DNA of 64,000 nucleotides, from positions 74,507,001 to 74,571,000 of the forward strand of contig CM060895.1 in NCBI GenBank assembly GCA_030762935.1, written 5' to 3'. This DNA is from Hymenopus coronatus. Taxonomy: Eukaryota > Arthropoda > Insecta > Mantodea > Hymenopodidae. Under the pieces are notes generated by a model that saw only the letters and a program-made list of their open reading frames with translations, did not search any database and was not told the DNA's origin. This document shows, piece after piece, positions 33,640 to 44,706 of this stretch (positions within the stretch are counted from its first letter, which is position 1; every line of letters begins with the position of its first letter). Both the position numbers and the translations under genes were made by a program.

Positions 33640-34076
33640 TTTTTAATCCTGGCCATGCAAAGAGAACTCGATTTCAATGTCATCGCATAACGACCTGATT
33701 TTAAAATATGAATAAAGTTGTAGTGTATGTGCATGCAAATAAATGTGTAATAAGTACTTATGTTAATTGGATTGGTAGAGGCAGACTAAAATATTCAACG
33801 ACATAGCCGGGATTTGAACCACGGACCTCCCGGTCTCTAGCCGGTTGCTCTACCACTGAGCTACCATGGCAACATACCGGTACGGCATTACATTTTTGAA
33901 CTGACTCGCATATTTCCCGGTAAATCACAAGGTGACCTCAAATTATTTCGAGATGACAAAATTTATTCTGTTAATGTTTCTTATTTGGCATGAAAAGGAT
34001 AGAACAATAAGCTTTAGTAAGAATAATTTGTTGTGAAATATGTAGAGAAATGCTTGTGAATAAAACAGCTTTTTTA
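33640..34076 (+). repeat. R1 3' part, interrupted by SINE family C
   Basis: ATCCTGGCCATGCAAAGAG and CGATTTCAATGTCATCGCAT precede the SINE. After it come GGCATGAAAAGGATAG, AGTAAGAATAATTTGTTGTG and TAGAGAAATGCTTGTGAATA. Confidence 0.65.
33770..33960 (-). repeat. tRNA-derived SINE, family C, best copy
   Basis: On the minus strand: GCCATGGTAGCTCAGTGGTA, GAGCAACCGGC, then GTCCGTGGTTCAAATCCCGG, so both promoter boxes are near perfect. The T-stem no longer pairs, so it is a SINE and not a tRNA gene. About 100 bp before the head (complement of CGCATATTTCCCGGTAAATC) is conserved in the sister copies. Confidence 0.8.
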
Positions 34077-34079
34077 AAC

Positions 34080-34560
34080 TTTTGTTTCTTTAAGAAAAAG
34101 TACAACATTGTAGAAGATCCTAATAAATATACCTCTTAAATGTTCTGCATAATATAGATTATCACTTGCAATTCACCAAATAAAATGTAATTTAAGAATT
34201 CCAAAGCATCATTTTTCACACTTTGTCAAAAGAGGCTGCAGATTCGCTAGGACTGTCGAGAAGACGACATGACGGAAATGAATAGAGGACACCGTATACG
34301 TAATGTCCATTTATCATTCCAGAACCCTTTTTGCAATTCAGATCTCGCGGTGTACATGCCTGATATAGCCTCCCTTGTGGGCCACGAATAAACCGCCCAT
34401 CCCCCTTACAGCTCGGACCATGGAGTTTCCATGTTTCAGGATACGATGTAGCATGTATAAATCATACACGGTGAAATTTCACTATTAGACAGAGGTATTT
34501 ACTAAGAAATCTAGATATGCATGTGTATGCTCACAGACTCTTAACATTCTCCTACCCCGA
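34080..34560. other. Unassigned sequence
   Basis: Nothing recognised; 34320-34440 is moderately GC-rich without a usable frame. Confidence 0.3.
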
Positions 34561-34739
34561 TATACAGGGTATTCACAAATGTTTAAGGATTATAATTGTG
34601 TATTTTAAAGGTCCAATTAAGCCTTATTTTAATTATTTCAAATTACGTAGGGTTTTTTAAAAGTAACTTCAAACATCAAACTGTTATAAATATTATAATA
34701 TTTGAAACAGAAAAAAAACAAAAAAAAACAAAGGTCAAA

Positions 34740-35080
34740 ATCGGGCAAACAATGGAGTTTTATGAAACATTGGGTAAATGTCCTCCGTTCTCTTCTTCAA
34801 CGTACACTATTCCTTCCGATTCCATGCACAACATTCTGCAGATGATGTCTTGGAATATTAGCAATTTCTTGCGAGATATAATCCTTCAGTTGTTGGATGT
34901 GTCGGGAAAACTCGTTCTTTAAAGTAACCTCACAACCAAAAGTCGATAGGATTGAGATCTGGTGATCGCGGCGTCCAATGTTGATGACACAAACACCAAA
35001 GATTCGAGCAATTAGTTGTTTTGTAGGGATGCAATTATGAGGCGAGTGTCATCTTGCATGAATTAAGTTTTCCACATCGT
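34740..35080 (-). pseudogene. Tc1/mariner-superfamily transposase, C-terminal catalytic remnant
   Basis: The minus strand reads FMQDDTRLIIASLQNN and stop near 35060. A normal family member has 'F-[MQ]-Q-D-G-A-x-x-H' there, the second catalytic Asp. With frame changes it then reads HWTPRSPDLNPIDFWL and stop, GYFKERVFPT at about 34990-34910, the 'P-R-S-P-D-L-N-P-x-D-x-x-L-W-G' signature of this superfamily. The C-terminal helix region follows, with QNVVHGIGRNSVR-like text near 34830. Stops and frameshifts kill it. The plus strand at 34566 has CAGGGTATTCACAAATG, plausibly the terminal repeat of the element. No N-terminal half or matching right end was found. Confidence 0.7.
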
Positions 35081-35089
35081 AATTCCTCT

Positions 35090-36230
35090 GTATAGGGTTG
35101 ACTAAGTTTTATAGTATGACATAGTAATGTCGCCTATTACAGTAACTATCTTACTCTATTGTTGTCTTCTTCAAAGAAATAGCCGATGATTCATTGTGAA
35201 TTAAGGCCACTATACAGTAACTTTTAAATCGTGAAGGCCACCTGTTATATGATATATCCATGATTTGTAACCTACAAATTCTTATAGCAGTATGAATAAC
35301 ATTACTAATGTTTTATACAAAACTGCCTATGGTGATGGTGAACTAAGAAAAAAAATGAAACCAAACCTATTTGCATGGTATGTGACTTCTTTGGTTTTAT
35401 CCTACCTCAAATATTATAATATTTAAAGAGGGTTAAAGCTTGAAATTACTTTTGAAAAACCTATACTTCTAAGCCTTTTAGGCACTTTACCTAGCACCTA
35501 CCTTTAGAATACATAGGAAGTATTATACTTAAAAATGGATTACAAGGCGTATAGGAAGAGTTGTATTGGGTTGGATATATTTTGAGGCTCTGATGTCTAG
35601 CTTTAAGATGGCAACCCGTTCACCAGAGAAAGATAAAATGTATTATTTTGTTGAAAATTATTAATTCGTATTAATTTTAATTAGTGGTGTTTGGGCTTGT
35701 GCTGAGTATTCGGATTAATTTCCTGCTAATCTCCGGGCAGAATTAATAACTAATGACGTGACAAATGAAAACTGACAGGTAACTGAAGTATCATTAATGT
35801 TTAAACCCCTTATTTCCAAATTCAAAATATTTTATTTCAAATCAATATCATGAATGAAATATCACATCAGACATTATCAAACTGCAGCATGCACGATTTT
35901 CGTTTTTTATAGTCGTCCTTCTGTTACAGCTCAGTTATAGGTAGACAAAAATATCTTGCTGCCAGAATTTGAAATTGGTAGCCAAAGACGATGAAGAGAC
36001 ATTACCACAGAAATGTGGTAAAACTCAACTTTTGCTTTCAATGCTAAGAGTATAGTTAGGTCTAATTTGTTGCCGTTATTACCATCATAGCTGGGCTGTT
36101 AACAATGCCACAAAGTTCTTTGTAACAAAGAGGAAACTCAGAATTAATACAACTAGCTTTAAATTCATTTATCTGGTTGAATGCTGACATTACATCATTT
36201 AAATTGCTGAAGGCTCAAACAAATGATCTC
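35090..36230. other. Unassigned AT-rich sequence
   Basis: No gene or repeat assigned. It lies where the rest of the transposon ending at 34566 might have been. Confidence 0.3.
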
Positions 36231-36236
36231 AAGTTA

Positions 36237-36715
36237 TTACTTTCTGTACATACTGTGTACATAGGTAAAGAGAATATATTGCATTCCATTCATGAACTCG
36301 ATACCGAGGATTCACCGGAAATATGCTTTGAGACCCCCTGAATCCAGAAAAGCATTTAAAAAGTGTCTGTCTGTGTGTCTGTGGGGAACATAGCTCAAAA
36401 ACAAAAAGACCGTTTAATGCTATTTTAAGTTAGGCAGCTTCCAAGGATACTACGCGAAGATTTTGAGGAAAATTCCTCCACTCTAAACTCCCCTCACATG
36501 GAAAATTTCGAAAAATTTGATTTTCATATAAATGGGTGTAAGGATTTATTAAAGTATCGTGTATTAGAGATATTTACATGACGAATAAAATCCTTGAATT
36601 TTCTGTGAATAACTTTGAGGCCCTCTTCATTCTGGAGGACGTTGTATATGTGGTAAACCATAGCAAGAGCTTTTAAAGATTTAACTATCGCTTTAACCTA
36701 GTGCATCGTATCAAG
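36237..36715 (+). repeat. R1 copy, 3' truncated
   Basis: TTACTTTCTGTACATACTGT, then CGATACCGAGGATTCACCGG, CTTCCAAGGATACTACGCGA and a jump near 36660 to TAGCAAGAGCTTTTAAAG. Confidence 0.8.
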
Positions 36716-36950
36716 ACGAGAATTTTGTAAAGTTTTATTTTCCTAATTTGAAATGAACAGTTTTCTATGAAAAACAAAAAGTACCCTACAGGGTTACTAC
36801 AAAAGAAACAGACAACTTCAACTGTCTGTAAAACAAACTATTAGAGATAGCAACCTAATTATTTTGGTGGTATGATAAGAAACTCTCAAAAGTTTCGTTT
36901 GTTACTATTAGTAACGCTGTAGTGTTTTGTTTGTTGTTGTAGAAGCTGAA

Positions 36951-37073
36951 ACGGCGGAAAATCCTGTGGAAAAGGCATATTGCGTGTTGGAATTTGCTAG
37001 AACGCAATCAGCAACTGTTGTCCAACGACATTTTAGAACACGTTACCACAAAAATGAAATGACGCGCTCATAA
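36951..37073 (+). pseudogene. Duplicated transposase N-terminus in the left arm
   Basis: The plus strand reads GENE start ACG (not ATG), then AENPVEKAYCVLEFARTQSA, TVVQRHFRTRYHKN and a stop at 37071-37073. 'A-Y-C-V-L-E-F-A-R-T' followed by 'V-V-Q-R-H-F-R-T-R-Y' is the N-terminal helix-turn-helix (DUF4817-type) of a large arthropod transposase group. It lacks the nonsense codon found in the right arm. Confidence 0.7.
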
Positions 37074-37510
37074 AAACCAGCATCGTCTTCATCATGTCGC
37101 AACATGTCGATGCAAAAGTCACGCCGTATGACCTTATCTTCTTCACTCAGAAACTGCAACATCTGTAATCTGTAAGGCATCATGTGCAGTCGCTTCCGCA
37201 AGATTTTCCATACAGTTTGCTGTGGAATTTGTAATTGCATGCCTGCCCTAGATGTCGATTTCTGTGGGCTTCTTATGTAGGCAGAACGAACACGTTCAAC
37301 GTTTTCTTCCGAAACTCTTGGTCTTCCCGAGCTCTTCCCTTTGCACAAACATCCCGTTGTCTCGAATTTTCTATACCAGTCGTAGATTGACTGTCTAGTC
37401 GGTGGCGTTTTGTGGTAACGTGTTCTAAAATTTTGTTGGACAATAGCTGCTGATTACGTTCTAGCAAATTCCAACACACAATATGCCTTTTCCAAAGGCT
37501 TTTCCGCCAT
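37043..37510 (-). pseudogene. Tc1/mariner-type transposase with DUF4817 N-terminus, truncated
   Basis: The start ATG is at 37510. The frame reads AEKPLEKAYCVLEFART, then an in-frame TAA where the left arm has CAA, then SAAIVQQNFRTRYHKTPPTR, YDWYRKFETTGCLCKGKSSG and RPRVSEENVERVRSAY. It continues through QQTVWKILRKRLHMMPYRLQ to DDAGFYERVI, where it runs into the left arm and stops at 37043. This covers the DNA-binding domains, but the whole DDE catalytic domain is gone. One stop codon is the only lesion within the retained part, so this copy is fairly young. Confidence 0.82.
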
Positions 37511-37675
37511 TTCAGCTTCTGCAACAACAAACAAAACACTACAGCGTTACCAATAGTAACAAACAAAACTTTGAGAGTTTCTCAACATACCTCCAAAATA
37601 ATTAGGTTGCTGTCTCTAATAGTTTTTGTTTTACAGGCAGTTGAAGTTGTCTATTTCTTTTGTAGTAACCCTGTA

Positions 37676-38079
37676 TATAAGAAATTCTAAAACAAATTGA
37701 AAAAAAATAAGCATTTATATCACTTTGAAATGCCAAACGGATCCAAAACATTTAGTTTTGTAATTAAATATCTATCTCATTTGTTAAAAACAAAAACACT
37801 TGCATATGTCCATCACTCATATGCAGAACGCCAATGCCTTATTTAGTAACATAGTTACTAAAAGTCGTATAGAAAAATTAGACGAGTACTAGAGCTTTTG
37901 ATATGGTCAAATGAAATGTCTGAAAAATGGCGTATTAAAGGCTTCCCACAGTATCTTACAGAACCGTTCAGGGTCTATGTAAGGAAACCAATATCATTAA
38001 GCCAATCAAGAGGGAAAGTGTAAAAAATAACGTTAAATAATTGACTCAATAGTTTGTTAAACATGAAGTCCGGAACTTA
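37676..38079. other. Unassigned sequence
   Basis: AT-rich; no features found. Confidence 0.3.
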
Positions 38080-38285
38080 AAGTACTTACTACATACTAAG
38101 TCACCATTGAGGTATGCTATTTAAAATAATTTGTAATCACCTTGTAGTTTAAAAGGGAAACATGCCATTTTGGGAATTTAATTCTGTGTCGAAATGTTGC
38201 CATGGTAACTTAGTGGTTAGAGCGATCGGCCAGAGACCGGGAGATCTGTGGTTCAAATACCATTTTTCAGTCTTGACACCTCGCG
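38080..38285 (+). repeat. tRNA-derived SINE, family C
   Basis: Plus-strand head TTGCCATGGTAACTTAGTGG, B box TGTGGTTCAAATACC. Upstream, AGTCACCATTGAGG and AATCACCTTGTAGTTTAAAA match the pre-head segment of the other two copies. Confidence 0.75.
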
Positions 38286-39056
38286 CTCAAAAGTAAAATT
38301 GTTATAAATCGGGAAGTTAGACAACGTTTCCTTTTGTTTCCTATGCACAAGGTCGATTCAATAAAGTTGTATAAAAATGTAACATTTCAAAATGTGTACC
38401 TCTTTGTAATATTTTGGTGGTGTGCAAGAACTATTATATGTTCTCTTGGCACCCCTGTCTCGCGAGGTATTCAGTGAAAACAGGATGGCGACACCCTTTC
38501 AGGTTTGCACCAGCGTGGAGCGATTTTCACCGACCCAGATGTCGCTTGCAGTGACAAAAGAGCAATTTGGAAGTGTGATATTTTAGATAAATAAATATTG
38601 GGGATACAGTCTGAACTTAAGCTGTGTACCACACTAAAATAAACTTGCACATACATAAGATGATGTAATTTCTGTCTTATTTATATGCTTTGACGTGATC
38701 ATTTACGACTTATTCTTGAAAAAGTATATTGGGGTTCAACCTGTGCTTATAGGAATTTTTAAATGGAAATCTTAATGGTCACGTGTATAATGTGGCGGGC
38801 GTCTCTAGCTGCTTGTTCTTCCTTGGACGCTGGGAGATGGAGAGGAAGGTCTCTAGCTTATCGGGACGCGGGTAGAAGCCTTCAGAATCGCCTTCCTCCT
38901 CTTCTGTCTGCAAAATTCTTAGAAGTTTGACCACTGGATCCGTAATTGAGTAATCAGATTTCTGCTATTTCCTTTGCAAGGTTTTGCAGCATGTGAGCAA
39001 CGAAAGGAGTAAAGACTCCCAAGTTTTTCTCTGCGAATTAGAACGCTAGTGCCAGG
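38286..39056. other. Unassigned sequence
   Basis: Two GC-richer patches (38450-38560 and 38800-38930) stand out, but I recognise no frame, SINE box or repeat in them. Confidence 0.3.

Positions 39057-39099
<43 letters not shown>
39057..39099 (+). repeat. Poly-A run of 43 bases
   Basis: An uninterrupted A tract. Such runs can mark the end of a retroposed copy on the plus strand, but the sequence before it is not a family I know. Confidence 0.9.
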
Positions 39100-39102
<3 letters not shown>

Positions 39103-39689
39103 AGAAATTTCTAGTCCTAGTACTTTAATCAAAAACTTAGTATTCTGTATCAACTAAGTACATTCAGCATACATATATTATTAGATCCTTTTAGTTAGCA
39201 TATAATTATAATATAATTTGCAGTTACTTCTCTTTTCCAAACAAACCAATAAAACGTAAATGTAGATTAAGACGTTTAAAATGTAAAATCCCAGCAGTTT
39301 GTTACTCTTTTATTCCTTTTATTAGAATGGGGCTTGCTCTATTCCCCAAATTAGTAGTTAGAAACTTCAGAAACTTCTTAGTTGACTTTGCACGCTAGAA
39401 ACTTGAATCTCTTCGAACTGGTTTAGTTCGAGCTAATTTCCGGGAGATATTTTAAATTTTCTTTGTAAACCTTAGTTTTATTTTAAAGAATGCATTTCAG
39501 CTGATTGTTCTGTTTGAGAACGACATAGGGTTAGATTTTTGTTACCTTGAAACTTTTATTGAAGTAAATGATGGTTCCTTAGTATTTTTAGGTTTTCTTT
39601 CTTTCGTTGTATTGTTGGATCCACAGCTTCTTTCGTTGGTTAGCAGTTTGTAGATTTAATTAAACTTAGACTCTTCTTGTTCTATTGTA

Positions 39690-39752
39690 TGTTACATCTG
39701 CATATAATTACATATAATATAATATAATTACATATAATATAATTACATATTC
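39690..39752. repeat. AT-rich tandem repeat, unit ATTACATATAATATA
   Basis: About three to four imperfect copies of a 15-20 bp unit (ATAATTACATATAATATA). Confidence 0.75.
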
Positions 39753-39894
39753 ATAGTGACAATTATCGTTAGCACAAAGAAAACAAAATGTACATGTATT
39801 TACTTTGTCGCGTTAATTAACTCCACGAATTCAGAAGATCAAAATTTTCGAAAAAAAAGTTCCATACAAAGGATGTATAATAATGTGTATATGT

Positions 39895-40130
39895 GTAATT
39901 TAACTAAAATATAAGTGTGTTCCATTCACATTATTTTATCTAAAAACTATTCTATGTTATTCTTTTAATCGAGATAAAGCTCAGCAGAAATTGTCTTATT
40001 ACTTTCTTCCTTGTAACTAGGGGGAAATAAGGAAATGCACTAGGCTAAGGCGACACTAACATCTTTAAAAGGTGCTCATTATGTGAAATATTGAAATTCG
40101 GTTCTCTTTACATGCCAGGAGTACACCAAG
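39895..40130 (-). repeat. R1 tail half
   Basis: Minus orientation: GTGTTCCATTCACATTATTT, TTTTAATCGAGATAAAGCTC, GCACTAGGCTAAGGCGA. The middle and head appear only after a 600-bp unrelated stretch (40850-41055), so a later insertion may separate them. Confidence 0.65.
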
Positions 40131-40849
40131 AAATGAAACTATGACAGTATTGTGATAGTAGAAGCTAGAAATATTTAAGAAGCTAATAGATGTAATGTAA
40201 ATAACTAACTTAGAAAATAGATTTTATTATCAGAATTTGTTTGCATAACTTTAGTTTGACTGACGAGAAAAGCGGAAACTGTAAATGGGTATAAAAGAAC
40301 GATTTTCGCAATATTTTGTGCACAATGGTCATGGGGTAGGGGTGGAATATAAAAAAGAATGTCTGAGCTAAAAAGGACAGAAGGATTTAGGGAAAGAATA
40401 TCATAAAATGTGAATCTTACTGGAGAGCTAGCAGCCTGAGATGCTAGGATCATTTTTATGGACCCAAAACACGAGACACTACTAAGCGCGCCAAAATAAG
40501 TCAACCAGAGCGTGGTTTTGATGCTTGGGCAGAACTGGAGTTTTTTTATATATGTGTATATATGTACATATATATCTGTAAATGTGTATATGTACATATA
40601 TATCTGTAAATATGTGTATATATGTGATTATAATATGTAAGAATGTGAAATGCGAAATCTTAAACTGCAATAATCGAGCGCAAATATAGTACAGTTTCTG
40701 CTAGGTTCTCCATATAAATATAAACTATAAATATTTTTGGTAATGTTTTGAGAAAATACTCAAACGAAATTTCACAAATATGCTATCTCCAAAATAGTTA
40801 ATTCAAAATTGCGCCCTACTTAAGAACCAGCTACCCGGAGCAAACATAA
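40131..40849. other. Sequence separating two R1 pieces
   Basis: It contains a minus-strand frame of 130 codons (40205-40597) whose N-terminal part is translated from the tandem repeat at 40545-40628. I recognise no domain. This stretch could be an insertion inside the R1 copy. Confidence 0.3.
40545..40628. repeat. Minisatellite, unit 28-30 bp
   Basis: Two complete units (40553-40582 and 40583-40610), each containing ATGTACATATATATCTGTAA, plus a partial third. Confidence 0.85.
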
Positions 40850-41055
40850 ACAATACATATGTAAACGATGGTTTTGGTGAAAGGATTGTTGAAAATCTTT
40901 GTTCCGCATCCCTGCTAGATACTGAACTGAAATATCAAGTTTGGTATGTAACAGATTTTTCGTTTTCAAGTTTTCGTGCACACACGCCCGCGCGCGCGAA
41001 CTTTTCTTTCTAAAATCACCTCTACTTATGTACTATATATTAAGTAGAGAAAGTA
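40850..41055 (-). repeat. R1 head part
   Basis: CTTTGTTCCGCATCCCTGC, ATCAAGTTTGGTATGTAACA, a CA/CG-rich tract and the terminal TAAGTAGAGAAAGT. Confidence 0.75.
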
Positions 41056-41059
41056 AAAC

Positions 41060-41784
41060 TATTTTAATTTAAAGTCGGTGGTATTTGTGTTTTAGTCTTA
41101 ACCCTCCCGCACTTCTGTAACCTGTGTTAAATCTTCTAAGGTTAGCATGTGCTTAGTGACTGAATTAACATTCAATTTTTTTTTTTTTTTTTTTGTTGGC
41201 TTATATTAATTTCTTTTACCAGACGGTCCAAATTGTGATCTTTTAAAATGGGTTAAGTGTTATTCGCCAAGTTTACTGTAAGCTGGGTGCTTCAACTGAA
41301 TCAGTGTACACCAGACGGAGAGTTTCGAATTGCATAGATGCCTATCCGAATAGGATAGATGGCCTTATTTGCATAATCGCCTTCCTGTACCATCTATTTC
41401 CTTACCGTAGAGTTTTGGTAAAAGTGAACTAGGCATGCTGACTTCTTTAGTGCTCACGTAGTCATTAATTCTGGTTTGATAGTTTTAGCTGCGTAGTCTT
41501 CTTCTCTATCACCTGCTTTGGTAACGTATTGGATGATTACATTGGTTGCCTGGTCACTTTTCTGCATTATCTACTTTTTATTTCTATTTCTTTTTGCTCT
41601 GTATTTGCACTATTCAGTAGAAGTGGTTATAGAATACAGTAACTAAGGGAACCATTAAAAATAGTCAGATTGGTATACCTAGGGCTTGAGCCATCAACTC
41701 TCAAATGAGCGCCACAAACATTTGTCAACTACATTAATGCGAAGTAAATAGAAAAATAAACTTTTCAAAAATAGCTTGTAAAAC
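41060..41784. other. Unassigned sequence
   Basis: Includes a 19-base T run (41176-41194). No coding or repeat assignment. Confidence 0.3.
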
Positions 41785-42425
41785 CTATTTGATATGTTAT
41801 ATTCACATCTCTCTACGCACTCTTGTGCAAACTATTCTTACAAAAGCTTAATCTTATATCTTCTTTATGCTAATCGAGATAAACCTCAGCAAGAAAAATG
41901 CATTTAATATTTTCATGAGCACAAGGGAAAAAAATAACACTAGTCTAAAGGAAGTCAAATCTTTGAAGAGCGGAACGCTGTACGATGACTTGGAAATTCT
42001 GTTCTTTGCATGAAAGAAACAAATAATGACTTCTCATTTAACAATTATTAGGAATTGGAACATCTAAACTAGAATAATATCTAGGAAATGCTTAACTCCA
42101 CAAAAAATGTATTTGACTTAAATTGCGTGCTTTTACGATATCTATGTTTCTGTGTAATACGATTTTGGGGGTTTACCACTTCAAAAATTATTCAGAATTG
42201 ACTTCAGAAGCTGTTCTTAGAAATTGTAATTAGTTATAAACATGAAATGAAAATATGTTTAAGAGGGGATGTAGATGAAAATACATGGTTACAAACATTA
42301 TAACTCCCAAAGTTGTTCGAATAAATTAATGAAACTTGGCATCTTTAAAACACAATTGTTCAGCAATCTTGAACGTTTGAAACGATTTCCTAGAATATTG
42401 ACACCGCCTTTTATAAAAAAAATCT
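41785..42425 (-). repeat. R1 copy, head diverged
   Basis: ATTCACATCTCTCTACGCAC, TATGCTAATCGAGATAAACC, then ACAAAAAATGTATTTGAC and CCTAGAATATTGAC-type middle blocks. The head end is lost. Confidence 0.65.
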
Positions 42426-42429
42426 AACA

Positions 42430-43475
42430 AAACTGTTGTAATAACCTTTGTGTTACGTGGTGATTATAAATCCTGTGCAACCAAATGTTGATGAAGGCAT
42501 TAGTTTACTAAACATTTTTCATTTTTTCTTTCCAAGTATTCTTAATTTCACTGGTATGTATCATCATGAATACTCTTTTCAAAACATCAAAAAAGTGTTC
42601 GACAGTATTATTCATTTTACACTTTTAGAAAATACTACCAAGTTCCACAGCTCTGAGGTAAGTTGTTTCAGATAAAATGTACAATATTTATGGAAACGTG
42701 TAATTATATAGAAAAAAGTACAAAAGATTTACTTTATTTAGAGTTAAAATTTCTTTACCTCCATAATTGCGGTTACATTCACTCATACAAGGCAAAAAGT
42801 AGAACACAAAATACTGGCTAAAGTCTTAGTTTGCAACTATTTGCACATTGAAATGATACTTATTCATTGTTATGATATTCAATATGACCGGTTCAATCAT
42901 TGTTTATATGTTCTTGCAGATTTATTTTAGGAAAGCATGGCATAGTTGTGCATTGGTTTTGAAATGTTAACACCTGAATGAGAAAGTTAAACTTTTGGTT
43001 GTGTTTTGTTTTCTGTAATTTTAACATCTGGTTTTCTTATACCAAAAATTTCAATTGCATTATAATTGACTAACATACTGAAATTTATTTTCTAAAAACA
43101 GGAGATTTGCGCTTGGTCCTTCTTCCAGCTAGATAAACTGAGTAAAAAGTGCAAGTCATTTGGTAGGAGTTCAACCTGTTCTAAAACAGCCTCTAATTCA
43201 CGGCCAGAAATATACTATTGGTGGGGGTAGTTAGGCCCGCGGAGTGCTTCTTTCTCGCCTATGGACTAGTACGGGGATAGCCCAGGTTAAATAATCGGTT
43301 GTACGCCATTTCTGGATGACGACGGGGCAGGTAGAAGCACTCAATGTGATATTTATTTTGTACTTATTGCACACTTTAAACTAATGTTGAATTCTGAACA
43401 TTTTATTATTATTTTAAAGAAAGTACTATCTTAACAGAATAAATAACAATATGAACTCTTACAAATAACTCAAAC
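42430..43475. other. Unassigned sequence
   Basis: 43180-43330 is GC-richer (for example GTTAGGCCCGCGGAGTGC). No family recognised. Confidence 0.3.
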
Positions 43476-43477
43476 AT

Positions 43478-43501
43478 TTTATATATATATATATATATAT
43501 A
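43478..43501. repeat. TA dinucleotide run
   Basis: About twelve TA units. Confidence 0.9.
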
Positions 43502-43554
43502 CTTTACATGTACTCATTAATTTGGTTTTCACTCGCATACAGACATAAAGGGCC

Positions 43555-43650
43555 TTTCCATTTGGGAGTTCAAGGAGCCTTGTAAAATATATTCCCGGTG
43601 ATATATCGGATTGAAAATCTTTGGGGGTGGAATACAATATACAGTATAAA
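43555..43650 (-). repeat. R1 head fragment
   Basis: ATTCCCGGTGATATATCGG, then TGGGGGTGGAATACAATATA, matching the middle of the R1 head in minus orientation. Confidence 0.6.
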
Positions 43651-44107
43651 TAGAGAAGCAATGAAAGCACATCAACACATTTTTTTTTAAAGTCATCGAG
43701 CAAAGTCGCAAGCAGAGAGCTAGATATAAATAGGTACACAAACCAATGATAGCTATAAATAAAGCGTATAAAGCGCAAGCACGTACGAGGAAGGAAACAG
43801 CTGAATGAAGAATGGCAGAGATTCTAGAGGATACATCAAATTCTTGTGGCAAGAAAGAAGTGACGGGTTTCCGGCGACTTTCCTATGGCGGTTTCGTGAG
43901 TCGCGAAAAATCTCTCTTCAAAAAAGGACGACAGAAACAATAGAGACTTTGTTGCTTACCGGTGGTGCCAACTTAACACCGCCGAGACAATACCCTACCA
44001 GAAGTACTTCCCTTTTTGTTCTCTCTAAGGTTAGCAGTCAGGGCATGCAACCTTTTTTTATTCATGCACAGCACTTGAGTAGGTGTGTCCGACTTTAGGA
44101 GGTCCTT

Positions 44108-44653
44108 TTAGATCCTAAATCCTCGTCCTCCTTCCACTTTTGTTCTGTTCTTTCTTTTCTCTCCATCTGCTCTACAACTTTTGATATATTCCACTTGCGC
44201 AAACTTTATCATGCGATCCATAAGACGCTTCACAGGCAGGTGCCTGGGGCTCATAAAAATGAATGGAACACAAAAGAAATACACAGAATAAAGAGAAGGT
44301 ATGTGCAAACTTTGTCTTCTTTCCAGACTTAATGTTTCAGGAAATTTGCTTTCTGATAGTCGCGGCCCTTTGGACGTCTTAGCACGGTTTGTTGAGCAAA
44401 TGGGAGCTCTTTTGGGTGTTGGAAAAGAACACATTCGAGAGGAAAATCTGGTCGAGGGGAAAATTTCCTTATAAGCTTGCAAACTTAAAGCTTTAAAGTA
44501 CACTTCCCATTCCTCATAAATTACAATTTGCCGATGACCACGGAGCGGTAGGGAAGGTTTTATTTTTATCTCAAGTGATACTCTCAATAAGGATTTAGGT
44601 TTTATTTCTTTTGTCCGATAGTTTTTAATGGAGCAGCAGTTATTGCTTTTCAA
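44108..44653 (-). other. Unrecognised 181-codon open frame
   Basis: This is the longest open frame in the window that I cannot tie to a transposon. It is basic (many Lys and Arg), has no signal peptide and no domain I can name, and the composition of the region (GC-richer than average) lowers stop frequency. No promoter or splice evidence is visible. It may be chance, or a piece of an unknown element; I do not call it a gene. Confidence 0.2.
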
Positions 44654-44706
44654 ATTATTTATTACGAGCTACCTTTAACCCAGGGACTGGTCTTGATTAC
44701 CTTTTT

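Larger units (their letters stand above)
36789..37673. mobile_element. Palindromic Tc1/mariner-type element with TA flanks
   Basis: It begins CAGGGTTACTACAAAAGAAA at 36789, ends with the complement at 37673, and TA stands on both sides (36787-36788, 37674-37675), as expected for this superfamily. The inverted arms are about 265 bp (36789-37055 and 37408-37673). Both contain the first part of the transposase gene, so the 5' end of the gene is present twice in opposite directions. Only the right one continues inward. The join near 37055-37070 carries a short shared AAATGACGCG-like sequence, suggesting the left arm was copied and joined at microhomology. An outside transposase would be needed to move it. 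Confidence 0.75.

Noticed and set aside
33780..33880. tRNA gene on the minus strand
   Set aside because: Both Pol III boxes are good, but the T-stem does not pair, and the same sequence with shared non-tRNA flanks occurs twice more. It is a SINE.
37273..37566. 97-codon gene on the minus strand
   Set aside because: Out of frame with the transposase that occupies the same DNA; the in-frame reading explains the sequence.
40205..40597. 130-codon gene on the minus strand
   Set aside because: Its N-terminal part is a translated minisatellite and the remainder has no recognisable domain.
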